Assembly: GCA_020747015.1 (NCBI GenBank) | Contig: JAGTJM010000094.1 | Span: 1 to 64,000, forward strand | DNA length: 64,000 nucleotides | Reading direction: 5' to 3' | Source of the DNA: Pyrenochaeta sp. MPI-SDFR-AT-0127 | Lineage: Eukaryota > Ascomycota > Dothideomycetes > Pleosporales > Cucurbitariaceae | Shown: positions 11,338 through 22,174 of the stretch, piece after piece | Layout: every line of letters starts with the position of its first letter | How positions within the stretch are numbered: position 1 is the stretch's first letter | Notes under the pieces: generated by a model | The model's database searches: none | The model's input: only the letters and a program-made list of their open reading frames with translations | Told to the model about the DNA's origin: nothing | Made by a program: the position numbers and the translations under genes

Positions 11338-12638
11338 ATGCAGACACCTTCATCAACACTCACAGCGTCTTTCGCTTCGTATACTCTTTTCCCTTTTCTA
11401 AAGAATAACCAGTACATGATGGTGCTGCAACTCCAAAACTACTGGTATGTCTGGCAGCGCTCGTGGACATTCACGCTTTCCTTATGGGGGTTCCTAAGCC
11501 GTAGAATTTCTTTCGGCTTGTGGTTTCGCTTGATCAGAGACGAACTCACTGAAGTGCGTCAGGATGTCAAAGTGAGTCACCATGTTGAGGCAACTGGAGA
11601 CGATCATAAGATGCTAACCAAGCCCCTAAGGATGTCGCACTTGACAACGTGGTCTACACTCCCTTGAATGATTCTGATAGTATTCGCGTTCTGATACTGG
11701 AGCCTGGAAGGTGGGCAGACCCTCTAAAAGCCAGGCTCGAAGAGAGGAGATTCCAAGACGCCACGACTCCATATGAGGCCCTCTCATATGCTTGGGGTGC
11801 CTTTTCACTGTCATCTGGCAAGCGGATTCAAATCCAAGACTCGACCATGCCCATAACCTCCAACTTAGACGAGGCTTTGCGATCTCTTCGCTCGGAACAG
11901 AGCCAGAGGGTCGTATGGGTAGACTTTGTATGCATAAATCAATCCGACTTGCAGGAACGGGTTTGTCAGGTGAGGATGATGGGCGATATATATCGCCAGG
12001 CTGAAAAAGTCATTGTTTGGCTCGGAATGCCAACACCCGCATCCGAGTTAGGAATGAAGACACTGTCTTTTCTTGCTGGGAACGAGGATCTCACGAAGGG
12101 TAGCCCATGGGAGGCTCACTCTCCAGAAAATGTCATTGCTGCGATAAATGACATAATAGAGCGTCCGTATTTTGAACGAATATGGGTCGTTCAAGAAGGC
12201 GCACTGGCACAGAAGACCAACCTCCATGTTGGACATCTCCTAGTCTCGTGGGGCCAGGGCAGTGCCACATCCAAATTTCTCAGCCGCATCAAGTTCGTCC
12301 AGATCTCCCATACTTGGAAGTACGGTGGGCTTGGTGGCGTAAACATGCAACCTTTGATAGATATGCTCACAATATCGCGCCTAGCTCTGGCAAAGGCAAG
12401 GGGAGTGGAGGTTAAACCAACCATCATCGACGTACTTTATGATATGCGGCACCGAAAATCTACTGATCCTCGAGATATGATCTTTGCGCTGCTAGGATTG
12501 GGATTTGAAACGTATGGTGTCATGGCCGACTACGAGATATCTAGAGAAGAAACCTATTGGCGGCTTTTTCAAGGGTTGAACCAGGCGGCGCAGCAAGAGA
12601 TGAACGAGCTTGATGTGACGAGTGCTTTAACGATGTAA
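11338..12638 (+). CDS. HET-domain protein (short form)
   Basis: This is a heterokaryon-incompatibility (HET) domain protein; family members trigger programmed cell death when non-self cells fuse. Exons are 11338-11571 and 11631-12638 (59-bp intron), giving 413 aa. The first 78 residues are hydrophobic and aromatic (a possible membrane-associated segment). The HET core follows: YTPLND, then YEALSYAWG, VVWVDFVCINQ, MGDIYRQAEKVIVWLG and ERIWVVQE, spread over about residues 85-260. DPRDMIFALLGL closes the conserved part. Many HET proteins run to 600-800 aa; this one stops about 45 residues later, so the variable C-terminal region is very short or lost. It is tail-to-tail with the ankyrin gene. 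The HET call is firm; the N-terminal start is less certain, since a later methionine (MMVLQ) would also work. Confidence 0.85.
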
Positions 12639-13673
12639 CTTACCAAACAATAAAGAACATCATTGGGTTACCGCGCGGGCTTGTATACGAGTCATAATTC
12701 TAGCAAGCCATAAGCGTAGCCGGTCTGACTGAGTCGCGGTGGAATGCTAATAAGTATTTTTAGCGATAAGTTAACCTGATGTTAATCAGATAGTGATATC
12801 CAGCAGCCGATCCCTTAATGTTATCATACCGAGGGACGGTGTTACTAATCGGGGATAATTAAGGCACAGCCACAGGTTCTCTTATTGATGACGCTTCTTT
12901 GTCTGACTAGCATGTTATATAATATATATATTACCGCCTTATCGTCCGCGTGTCCTGACCTTTCTTTGTTCGCTAAATTTGCGAGGTACCGACCAGGATG
13001 GTAACATCGCATGACCCAGCATGCTACAGCAGCCACAAGGCTGATAAAAGCTGCTGGATATTAAGGCTAGATCCTATATAAATGATTGTTTAGATGTGTG
13101 AGTTACAAATGCTTAATAAGCTGAAATGCGACGGTGTAGGGTAAGGTGTCTGCTTATCACATAAGATAACGCTTATTCTTACTTAGGCGTAAAGGCAATA
13201 ATATGAATGTAATTTTAAAGTTATAAAGATAGAATGTGTCCTTAAGAAGGCGAAGAATCTTATTGTTACCAAAAATCTAGACTAACGAACGTTTCTGAAA
13301 TATAAATATGATTTGATTTCGATGTACCTATACTTTGTCTCGCCACGGTGCGTGTCTCGCGACACAGCGAGTGACTTTAATTAGGTATTCTCTGTCTGAT
13401 ATTTCTACGTCATCCTTCTATTGACGTGTCTAAGCATCAAAGGGGTGAGAATTGCTCCGGTAATGATACATCCTATAGCTGGTCAAGCATTGGATGATAT
13501 TCTGTCGCGAAATGCTTCAATCCTGGTAGTAACCGCAACATTAGATATATCAGAATGATGCTACTTGGCTTGCATGATACATGCGTTCAACAGTTTTTCA
13601 TCTTACATCTTTTCCAGTAAACCGATAGACCTGAAGCGAACTTCTTGAAAATGAAATGCCAATTCCTTATCAC
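12639..13673. other. Intergenic between convergent genes
   Basis: AT-leaning sequence with no coding signal. It carries the second copy of the transposon-end-like motif at 13332-13377. This would be where the lost C-terminal half of the HET gene should lie, but no continuation is readable. Confidence 0.4.
13332..13377. repeat. Relic transposon-end-like motif, copy 2
   Basis: In reverse complement this reads GTCACTCGCTGTGTCGCGAGACACGC and continues CACCGTGGCGAGAC. It lines up with the motifs at 10771-10816 and 19407-19459. No partner end or transposase was found nearby. Confidence 0.45.
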
Positions 13674-15446
13674 CTATGAATGAAAACCGCCTCTGCCATA
13701 AGCCCCCCTTACTCGGCCTCGCCCACCTCCCATGTTGTGCTCGTGAGAAAATTGAGGAGGTTTCCTTTCAAACTGCCCTGTCTCGCTGAACTTATAATGC
13801 TTATCATCGGCCAGCTGGAAGGCATTTTTCGCTGAGTCATCAACGGCATGTGGATTTGCTCCGCGCTCCAACAGGCAATTCACAGCTTTTTCGTTCGATG
13901 TCCAACTCCACCTGTTATAAAACTTTGTCGAAATAGCGAGCAGTAAAGGCGTCTTTCCAGTGCCCTCTTTAGCTTCGATATCGGCACCATGGTCAAGTAG
14001 CGCAGTCACCACCTCCAAGGTCTGTCCGTTCAATGCGCCATGGGCGGAAGCAACGGCTAGATGGAGTGGTGTGTTTCCCTCGACAATGATGGTGCCTATA
14101 TCGAAGTCGCAAGTAGGCTCCTCTCGTACTGTACGAGCGTGAACATTAGCGCCGTTTGCTAATAAGAGCAAGATCAACTCTTGGTTGCATGCTTTTGCAG
14201 CCTGATGAATCGCTGTGATACCTTGATCTGTGGCTGCGTGGATATCTGCACCGTGATCGAGCAGCGCTTTAGAAATACTGGCGGACGGAGACTGCATGAA
14301 CGGTGTCCACCTCAAGTTATTCCGTCTATCTATTGGTGTGCCTTCATCTAGGTATAGAGACACTAACTCAAGGTTGTGTTTCGAGCTAGCCTTGTGAAGA
14401 GGTGTTTCGCCTTCATCGTCTACAGCAGAAATGTCTGCACCAGAAGCAATCAGCCATGAGGCTATGCTTGATATGCGTACACAATGCAGGGGGTTTTGTC
14501 CCCTCGCGTCTGGAGGGCCGACTACTGCGCCAGCATCTGTGAACATCTTAACAAGCTCCTTGGTCGCTTTCGGGTGCTCCAGTAACTCGAAGAATGCCGA
14601 GCGTCCGCACGAGTCGCGAAAATTCACATCAGCGCCCTGATCTATCAAGAAAGCTATGAGTTCCAATGGTGGTTCTTGTTCATCGAGGGCATAGTGCAAG
14701 GCGGTACGTTGTATCGGATCACCGCTATGGGCATTGATATATGCACCTGCCTTTATCAAGATGTCGACAATTTGAACCGCGTGACCCCAATTTTGGGAAC
14801 GAATGTAGTCTGGCAAAACACCAGTTCCATCTCCATAGTCGAATACTGCCAAGAGAGCATCATTCAATGCGCCTTGCCAATATTCATCAAGCGTGTTCGC
14901 CTCAAGCTCATGGCCGACCTTTTGCAACATGAATTGAACCATGTCAAGGGACTGGTTCTTGGCCGATACACGTAAGGCATCCGCAATTACCCGTTGTCGG
15001 GATGCATCTGACATACTGCTAGACGTTTTGTCGAAAAGCAAACGAAGCATGTCCATATGGTTTTCCCTCGCCGCAAGATACACAGCACTGGAAGACTCAG
15101 GGTCAACTCCATGCACAATGAATTCTTTCATGGCCGCGATCGCATTCAAGCGCGCAGCACTTTCTACCGGAGTGAAGCCATCAGAATCATCGACGGTCCC
15201 GTTGTCGCGCATGCTGGCATCGGCTCCACGGGACAGCAATAATTGCACCATTGTGGAACTGTTGTTGAGGATGGCCCAATGCAATGCAGTGTGGAGCGAC
15301 TGGTCGCGACCATTGATGTCGGCTCCGCCGTCTAGCAAATCAGAAACCTTAGCTAGATCGTCGTTTGCGGCTGCCTGGTGAATCGAGACATCGTGCGCTT
15401 CTTCGGTGCTATGGTCCTGTTGAGTTTTGTCGTTCGGCCAGAACAT
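13674..15446 (-). CDS. Ankyrin-repeat protein with RGG-like tail
   Basis: A single-exon frame of 590 aa starting at MFWPND. From about residue 25 to 560 it is a solenoid of ankyrin repeats. The clear ones carry TALHWAI, RTALHYALDE, ETPLHKASSKHN, TAIHQAAKACN, NTPLHLAVASAHG and KTPLLLAI, each followed by LLL...GA(D/N)(I/V) turns. Between them lie less regular repeats. The last 25 residues are Gly/Arg-rich (GGGRGRVRGAYGRGG), a nucleic-acid- or protein-binding type of tail. The frame stays open 66 codons upstream without an ATG, and the region just upstream is the dispersed repeat copy B. A true 5' end in another exon is therefore possible. There is no effector or catalytic domain. It may be a free-standing ankyrin scaffold, or the repeat part separated from a former NLR. 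Confidence 0.8.
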   Translation of the reverse strand: MFWPNDKTQQDHSTEEAHDVSIHQAAANDDLAKVSDLLDGGADINGRDQSLHTALHWAILNNSSTMVQLLLSRGADASMRDNGTVDDSDGFTPVESAARLNAIAAMKEFIVHGVDPESSSAVYLAARENHMDMLRLLFDKTSSSMSDASRQRVIADALRVSAKNQSLDMVQFMLQKVGHELEANTLDEYWQGALNDALLAVFDYGDGTGVLPDYIRSQNWGHAVQIVDILIKAGAYINAHSGDPIQRTALHYALDEQEPPLELIAFLIDQGADVNFRDSCGRSAFFELLEHPKATKELVKMFTDAGAVVGPPDARGQNPLHCVRISSIASWLIASGADISAVDDEGETPLHKASSKHNLELVSLYLDEGTPIDRRNNLRWTPFMQSPSASISKALLDHGADIHAATDQGITAIHQAAKACNQELILLLLANGANVHARTVREEPTCDFDIGTIIVEGNTPLHLAVASAHGALNGQTLEVVTALLDHGADIEAKEGTGKTPLLLAISTKFYNRWSWTSNEKAVNCLLERGANPHAVDDSAKNAFQLADDKHYKFSETGQFERKPPQFSHEHNMGGGRGRVRGAYGRGGFHS

Positions 15447-16421
15447 GATTGCAACTTCCCTAGATAATGACGTCTGCTGGCGTGGGTCTTGCTGGAGTGC
15501 ATGCTCGACAGCGTGGCGAGAGTGTTGTCGAAGCCAATCTGTACAGTCACATGTGCGGCTGGTAGTTGCCTGCAAGGTACCACTAAAGTCAACCTTGGGC
15601 TGCCACGATAGATTGCTTGTATCAGGCGAAGGGCGGTATGCCAAGCCACTAATTCCTGGTGGCGGCCCACGAAATCATCTTTGTGACCACTACTAGTCAC
15701 ATAAAGTTTTATGGAGTGTGGATTATGGCAATGAGGGCATCTCAAGGAATAAACAATTATATTGTAACAATTCCCAAGGACAAATATAGTGGAAATGCGA
15801 AGAATTAACATCCTCATAACATGACATCTTTTCTCCGTAACACTCTCAGAGTCATGAGAAACCATGCCATGGCTGCTATCGCGATTGCGTGGAATCCTAC
15901 ACTTGCAGTTTCCTATTTCTCTATTAACATTCTTTGAACAAGCACTCCAGCTATTCTCCAATCTAAAACTCCTATATTATACCTTTCCTAGTGTACCTAA
16001 GAATTCTAGGTGCCCTACAATCATCTAAGTAAAGATTTTCCTAGTAAAGTACACTTTTAAAAGTGTCATTATGATATTCTTCCCATCCAGGAGCTCCTTC
16101 TATATTACGAATACGCCTCTTCCTCTCCCTCCCGCCCCTCCCCACCTCTTCGATACATTGAGTCTCATTGGTGATAGCGCAATGGGATAAGTACCCTATA
16201 AGTTACATCTAGTTCTTACAAACGCTATGCGCACAAGGAACGATATTTATAAAGGTTCTAAAGTAATCAACTTTGTCAAATCGCTTTATCAAAAGTAATC
16301 TTGTGAGTACCTTTTAATGTTGTTTATAATGTATCAGAACCCTGTAAACGTATCACATAAGTCACAATTTAACGGTAACATAGTAATTGCACCTTCGAAG
16401 TTCAAGCTCGACTATCGTGTA
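15447..16421. other. Upstream of the ankyrin gene / downstream of the kinase gene
   Basis: Holds the dispersed repeat copy B at 15690-15960. The remainder is AT-rich (about 15965-16390) with pyrimidine tracts near 16110-16150 and no gene signal. A 203-codon minus-strand frame crossing 15353-15961 is partly the shadow of the ankyrin gene and partly the repeat. Confidence 0.4.
15690..15960. repeat. Dispersed repeat, copy B
   Basis: Diverged partner of 10515-10790 in the same orientation; see that entry for the shared words. It lies about 245 bp upstream of the annotated start of the ankyrin gene, while copy A lies about 500 bp upstream of the CCCH gene. Both copies are thus 5' to minus-strand genes. 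Confidence 0.6.
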
Positions 16422-18719
16422 TCAAAGCTCGAGCCGACGCTTTTGTCTCTCAACCCACTGTCTCTTCTCCTCAGACGCTGAGAAATCTGTAGAATGGCCA
16501 ATCATAAAGCGAACTATGTTTATCGCAACTACATCCGCGTCATGAATCGGATTGTTCAACCTGACAATCGCTGAGTGATATTTCTTTGCGATAGATTTGA
16601 TGGTGTTTCGTGCAGGACAGTGGCCAGTGTAGTGTTCAAATACTCTCAATAAATACAGCAAAAGATGGTGCCTTGGCATCGAAAGCGTTGCGAGAATCCG
16701 AACATACGACTGAAGTGCGGAGGCATCGGTGCCCGTTCGTGTATCAATGCCATCTAATGGAACAGCGCCAACAAGAGCTAGCTGCCGTGCCACAGCGGCG
16801 GGAATGAGAGGCTCGGGAAGAGAGCAAAGATAGGTGTAGAGGGTCTCTCCGGCCTCAGAGGCGCTGTATTTTGTCCAATCGATGTCTGAGCCGTACGATG
16901 GAGGTGTGTCAAATGCAGTTCGGAGCTTTATAACATTCGCTGCATTATTACTCTTGAAAGATGTGAGCGCATTGGAAAAGTAATGAGCTGGAAACAATTG
17001 TTAGTCTATGTATTTGACGGATATTAGGGTCGTTGCTGGGGGTAACAGTCCAAACCCCAAATGCGGTAAAACAGATGAAGGTGTAAGGGACACGCCTGGA
17101 CGATACACCAAATGGATGCTGGAAAACATGTCCTACAAAGGGAGCTCACCTTTCTTAAAAATATAAGTGCTGCATTGTGCAACCACGATAGGAATATAGC
17201 CCTCAAGGCCAAACTTGGGTCGAATTGACTTGTGTGGACTGCTGATTTCGACTTTGGCATAGACAATACTCATATCTACAGAGACTTGAAAGACGGCTTT
17301 GTCCAACGCCAAACTCTGAATGTGAATAGCACTCTCGCGTTCTAGCACTGGCCGTGAATTGCGTTGGGGCACAACGACCTGGTCACTATGTTCGCTTTCG
17401 TTATGGGCGATGTCCATGAGGCTCCCCACCGAGTCATTTTGGTCGACGGCTTGGTCGTCGGCAGCGCATGATATACAACAAAAGGTGGTCGCGCTGCAGT
17501 CAGGGTCGTCACGACACGTAATCATTTCCAGGACCTGTGCGGCTGTAGGCCTAGAACTGCGGTCGACCAGAATCATTTTTCTAATCCATGTTAGAGGTAT
17601 CGTGTCCCTTCGATTCAATGACGCTTCCCAGTGCCCCAATATCTCCTGTGTTGCCTGAGGATTTGCATGGTAGTGAGTGGACATTGTACCAACGTTTTCG
17701 AATCGTCTTCGCAACCAATCGATATCGTAACCCTGCAAAGCAGCAACCATATCTAAGAAGACGCATCCGAGAGACCAAATGTCAGCAGACATATTTCGAG
17801 CTTCATATGCAGCCACTTCTGGTGAGCAGTATCGCGGCGATAGTAAAGTGGGACCGGATGTTGTGTCAAGATAGTCGCGAGCGAGACCAAAATCGGTGAT
17901 TAGGACATCGCTCTTGTATATGAGAATATTTTGAGGTTTAATATCGCTGTGTTTGATTGAGTTTCCGTGAAGATAGCACAATGCGGTCGCCAGACAGCCA
18001 AAGAACATTTGCAATGTAGAACGCTTTTCAGAATCAATACATGCCTGCTGGATGTAGTGCGCAAGGTCACAGTCGGCTACAGGAGATATGACTAGGCCTA
18101 GATGGCCCGTATCGGTATAGCTCCCGATGTACCGAACAATGTGTCTGTGTGCCAAAGTCTTAATTATCTTGATCTCGCTGACGATCTCTACGACTGCTTC
18201 TTTAGAATTATTTCCGTAAGCAGTTCTCCGATGTATTCTCTTGAGAGCATACTCCTTGAAGCTAATTTTGCTCACAATTTTGTTGACCTGTCCACTGCCA
18301 CCGCTGCCTAACCGGTCTCCAATATCGAAAGGCAGCGGCTCTCCTGAAGCAAAGTGACGGTGTCGGCCGTGCTCAAGATCGAGCGATTTTGTCATGATTA
18401 TGCGCTGAGATTCTACGATGCGCGACTTGATGCGAGGGTCCAAGAAGGATGGGAGATCCTGGCCGTTATTGCCCACTGGAAACTCCTGGTCACCAAAACC
18501 ATCACTCAACATTTGCTCGAAGACTTTCAGCTGATCGATGGTACGAAGAACAATGTACGTTCGAGGGCACCTAGATGCAGCATGCTGTCCGCATTGCTGA
18601 AGTAGACTTGCCACTTCGTCAATGTCTGTATCCTCAAAAGTAGTGCGAGGCTGAGCGGGGTCGAAGAAAGTATCGAGGCGCCCAGCTGCCGTTGGGAATG
18701 CTGATGTTGACAACGCCAT
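16422..18719 (-). CDS. Protein kinase fused to a degenerate RhoGAP domain
   Basis: Exons 18719-17150 and 16987-16422 (162-bp intron) give 711 aa. The kinase domain spans about 130-395: glycine loop GSGGSG (138-143), YALKRI with Lys160, catalytic loop HSDIKPQN at 257 (Ser replaces the usual Arg of HRD), DFG at 276, SPE at 299 and DIWSLGCVF. A linker with several CxxC-like cysteines follows. From about 490 the sequence reads as RhoGAP: FGLEGYIPIVV, LRTAFDTPP, ETLYTYLCSLPEPLIP, then DADVVAINIVRFM near the end. The GIFRxSG segment with the catalytic arginine finger is not there; its place is taken by LTSFKSNN, next to the intron. A kinase directly joined to a RhoGAP is unusual. The kinase may be active. 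The GAP probably binds a Rho GTPase without stimulating it, unless the intron hides another exon. Confidence 0.8.
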
Positions 18720-19945
18720 CCGTCACTGGCATCGGTGGTAATATCTGAGTCACTAAAGTAGATAGGACATCCGCATTCAATTGCTGTGGAACAAGAGGGC
18801 AGTGTCTGAAAGGCTGATTTGAGGAAAAGACGACCAGGCCTCCAGGCTGGAGGACGCAGGACGCCAGCCACAAATGGCCCTATTGGTCGATACTTCATGT
18901 CATTGCAATAGATTATGTAAGCCGCATCCAAAAGCAATGGGGCGAGACTGTATGAGCAAGTCTAGTCCTGCAAAATTTTCCGATGAAGATAACAGAAAGG
19001 GGACGGTGCTGTTACGCGTTGCCGTCCCACGTGCCGGCGTTTGGCCCTAAACAAGCCGATAAAGAAAAGGGAGCGGACACTGTTACTCAAGGTCCTACTC
19101 CGACAGGTGGTTACCAGTCACAGTGCTCTCGAGTGATACCAGATACCGAGTCTACCGCCTCTAGATTTGGTGAAGTGACTATGGGGTCCGATTGATGAAA
19201 GACTAGCATTTGATCTAGAAGAATATATATAACCTGTTTTGACAAGCGATATCTGGAATTCTCATTATGGATATAACTTCGTTTTCCTTCTCTCTTCCCG
19301 TCCTCTTACTACGCTTCATCTCAAACCTTGGACACATAGTCTTCTTCAGCTAGACCATCAAACGAAAAGCGAAATCCTAGAGACACTCCATATGTCTAGA
19401 CTGTACATTCGTTGCGCCACAAGGTACGCCTCTCGACACAGTGACGGACGGTACGTTACAAGGCATATACGCTGGCGTGTTCACATCTTCATGATTCATC
19501 TCCAACACATCAGTACATTCTTCGACTGTTCAAATAACATCACCTATCATCTACAAGATTAAATCCTAATATCTCATGACATAACCCTCTTATGCATTTC
19601 ATTCATTAGTTATTTAAATTTAGACAATAGTTGGAGAATAGATTCCAAACGCCTTCGCCCACACAACGTTCAAGTCAAACTACTAGACAATTGAGATGTC
19701 CAAACTCCAACCCCGCCCAAATGATATGACCAAAAGGGTCATTGCATGTGTCCTTTTTGTTTCCCATAGTCTGAAATCTGTGTACGGAATTGAATTTAGG
19801 TCCTTGCATTTGACAAATTCACATAGCGCCGCCCCTCCGATTGACAAGAACTCCAGAGACTTTTGGTACAGTTTGCTTCTCACAAAAAGGAAAACCCCTG
19901 AGGTAAGTAAGGAATGGGATGAACTCCAGTAGACACAAGGACAGA
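18720..19945. other. Intergenic with a transposon-end-like motif
   Basis: No gene supported. The 136-codon minus-strand frame at 18527-18937 is partly a shadow of the kinase exon and has no domain. The third transposon-end-like motif lies at 19407-19459. A small secreted or membrane protein cannot be excluded in 19200-19560, but nothing argues for one. Confidence 0.35.
19407..19459. repeat. Relic transposon-end-like motif, copy 3
   Basis: In reverse complement it contains GTCACTGTGTCGAGAGGCGT followed by ACCTTGTGGCGCAACG, the best-preserved of the three copies. It is close to what I remember of the terminal repeats of Molly-like Tc1/mariner elements in Pleosporales. Only one end is visible. 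Confidence 0.5.
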
Positions 19946-22174
19946 CTAATAGCCAACGCCCACTTCTCCTGGAAAACTGGCCCAGAAATCCTGTGTAGCG
20001 TTCATCATCATTTCTTCGAGCTCGGCATTTGTCAAATCAAAAGAGTCAATATTGAAGGTCTCATCGGCTTCCAGCGGCGCTACGGCTTGTGGAGAATTAA
20101 ACGTGAAATTGGATGTGTATCCATTTGGTGTAGGTACTGTGGTTGGTGGACTCGCAAGTGAGTGGTTTGAGAGATTGTTGTGGAGAGGTTTTGGCTGGTG
20201 TTCAGATTAGCTGCGTGCGAGTGGGATTGAGAGGAAGAGAGTAGGGCTTACCTCATTAGGCTGCTGTGGTGGGGATATGCTGGACGCAACAATGGATCTG
20301 TCGGGACCCTTCGTGGAGTCTGAGGGCTTCTGCACAGGCGACGGTTGCAGCGCACCGTAGTCGATCATGGCTCGGCGAAGCGCTTGCCGCTCTTCGGGCG
20401 ATGCAGGACCATCCTGCCCGAGTACGGAGCGATAGTACGCTTGCATACGCTTGATAGTTTCAAACTGCTTCCCGTTAGATGCATCCCTCAATGTTAAGAA
20501 AACAACTTACCCATGTCTCAGCCATTGGCCATTGCGTCTTCATCTCCTTGAGGAACGTGCAACCTTGGATCACGTTTGTTCGCGCCTTCTCGCGCCATCT
20601 AGGGTCGTCTTCGTCACGGGGAAAATTGAACGAGTAGAGCATGACACCGACTGCGGTGTAGATGGTGAAACCAATCCAGGGTACCAAGCCGCGCAGGAAG
20701 TAAACGCCAAACGTACGCATCTCCTCGAGCATCTCTAGTACCATGTTCGAATCTTTGAACAATTGCTTGCGTGAAGTCTTCTGCCAGTTCTTCCACATGT
20801 CCTTGTGCTCGTTGTATGAGCTCGGCGTCTCCTCCGGGCCGACGCCGTTCTGCTGTGGACCAAGAACTGGCAAGTAGGCACGATGCAGAAACATGTAGCT
20901 CATGAAATAGATGCTGTGCATGTAGCAGTACGCCTGGCCCTGCTCAACGGCATTATGACTGTGAAGGGTGAACAAGTCGTACTGCAGCCGTTGAGGTAGC
21001 GAGCTCTTCCAGCCCTCAAGCTCGTAGATAAGCTGCTGGAATTGGGACATGGGCGACCACGGGAGCTCAGTCTTGAGTTCTTCAGAGCACGCCCAGCGCG
21101 CAACCTTGCCCCATATATTGGCAGCACGCATACTGTATCCAATGATGCCAATCTCGCCGATTGGAAGGGTGACTGGTGGCATGCGCATTGAGCGGTCTAA
21201 CTGCTCAGTGCACGTAGGCTCACCGAAGACGAAGCTCTCGCGCTCACAGGGCAGCTGGACAGCCATGTCACTGGCGGTCAAGGACCTTTTGCGTCCCTTG
21301 CCCCCGCTCAAGAGTGAGTCCATCAAGAAGCACGTCCACGCGGTTCGTCGACGTACTTCAGCGTCGATGAACTCCTCACGCGTAGGCATGCGGTTCCGCG
21401 GCACCTTGAGCTCCTGTGTCAAGTCCATGACCTCGACGAGGCGTATAGCCATGCCTAGATATATCCAAGCGCGACGTCCGTTACCCGCTCCCCAATCATG
21501 TCCCGTCAACATAAGTAGGGCTTGTACTCTGCTGATGCTCGGCGTCTCCAGATCAGACTGGAGGATCTGACGTGCGTGCGCGGCGAAGGCATTGCTAGCC
21601 TCGGTCTGGGTAGCGAATGGTTTAGGGGGCTCTTTGACGAAGCTACAGTGTGTCAGAAGGGTAATTTGCTAGATCATCAGCCGTCGGCATACCGTATGGC
21701 CAACGCCAGCATCGCCCAGGCCATCCATGGCTCTAGGGTGCGGTCGCGGATGCGTAGCAGCAGCGTCGGGGTATGGTGGAAGCTCCATTTGTACGAGCAG
21801 CGCAGATAGCTGTTCTTGACCTCGTCGGTGAGGAGGTCGAAGGGGTCCAGGCCGTCGAGGAGTGACGATGCCGCAGTCGGCGAAAGAGCGGCAGTAGTGG
21901 GACTGAGGCCGGTCGGCACAAGCGTGTCATGACGGCGGTATGGGGCATTGCCGGTTGCGGCATACACTGTAGTCGATGGTGGCGTATCTCCCGTGGCATC
22001 TTCAGAGTGCCGTGGCCGTTTTGGCTTGCGGTGGATTGCGCTTGTGCCTGGGGGAGGAAATTCGCACAGCGCGGCGCGACCGGACTGCTTGCAACGATCA
22101 CACGGCGGGCGGTCTTGGTGGATGCACTTTTGCTTCGCGCTCCGGCACGAGACACAGGCGACAGGATTGCGCAT
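19946..22174 (-). CDS. Zn2Cys6 transcription factor with fungal_trans domain
   Basis: A GAL4-type regulator of 691 aa in four exons: 22174-21693, 21642-20511, 20464-20252 and 20194-19946 (introns 46-57 bp). The binuclear zinc cluster is at the extreme N-terminus (residues 7-38): CVSCRSAKQKC, then CDRC and a final cysteine in RAALCEF. A basic stretch HRKPKRPR (nuclear signal) follows. Residues of about 110-500 form the fungal-specific regulatory domain (RRRTAWTCFLMDSLLSGGKGR is its signature helix). The C-terminus is polar, with an acidic/aromatic end (ETFNIDSFDLTNAELEEMM, then TQDFWASFPGE), a likely activation segment. The ending recalls regulators annotated as XlnR-like, but I cannot confirm orthology. 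It is not paired with a pathway gene here; the neighbouring peptide transporter is the nearest gene, on the same strand, and regulation of it is only a guess. Confidence 0.85.

Noticed and set aside
14941..15381. Plus-strand 146-codon frame
   Set aside because: Antisense of the ankyrin-repeat gene; repeats in the true frame create long shadow frames.
15447..15644. Longer start for the ankyrin protein
   Set aside because: The upstream 66 codons have no ATG, only a TTG, so the first ATG at 15446 was used.
15353..15961. Minus-strand 202-codon frame upstream of the ankyrin gene
   Set aside because: It is made of the dispersed repeat plus an out-of-frame shadow of the ankyrin gene; no domain.
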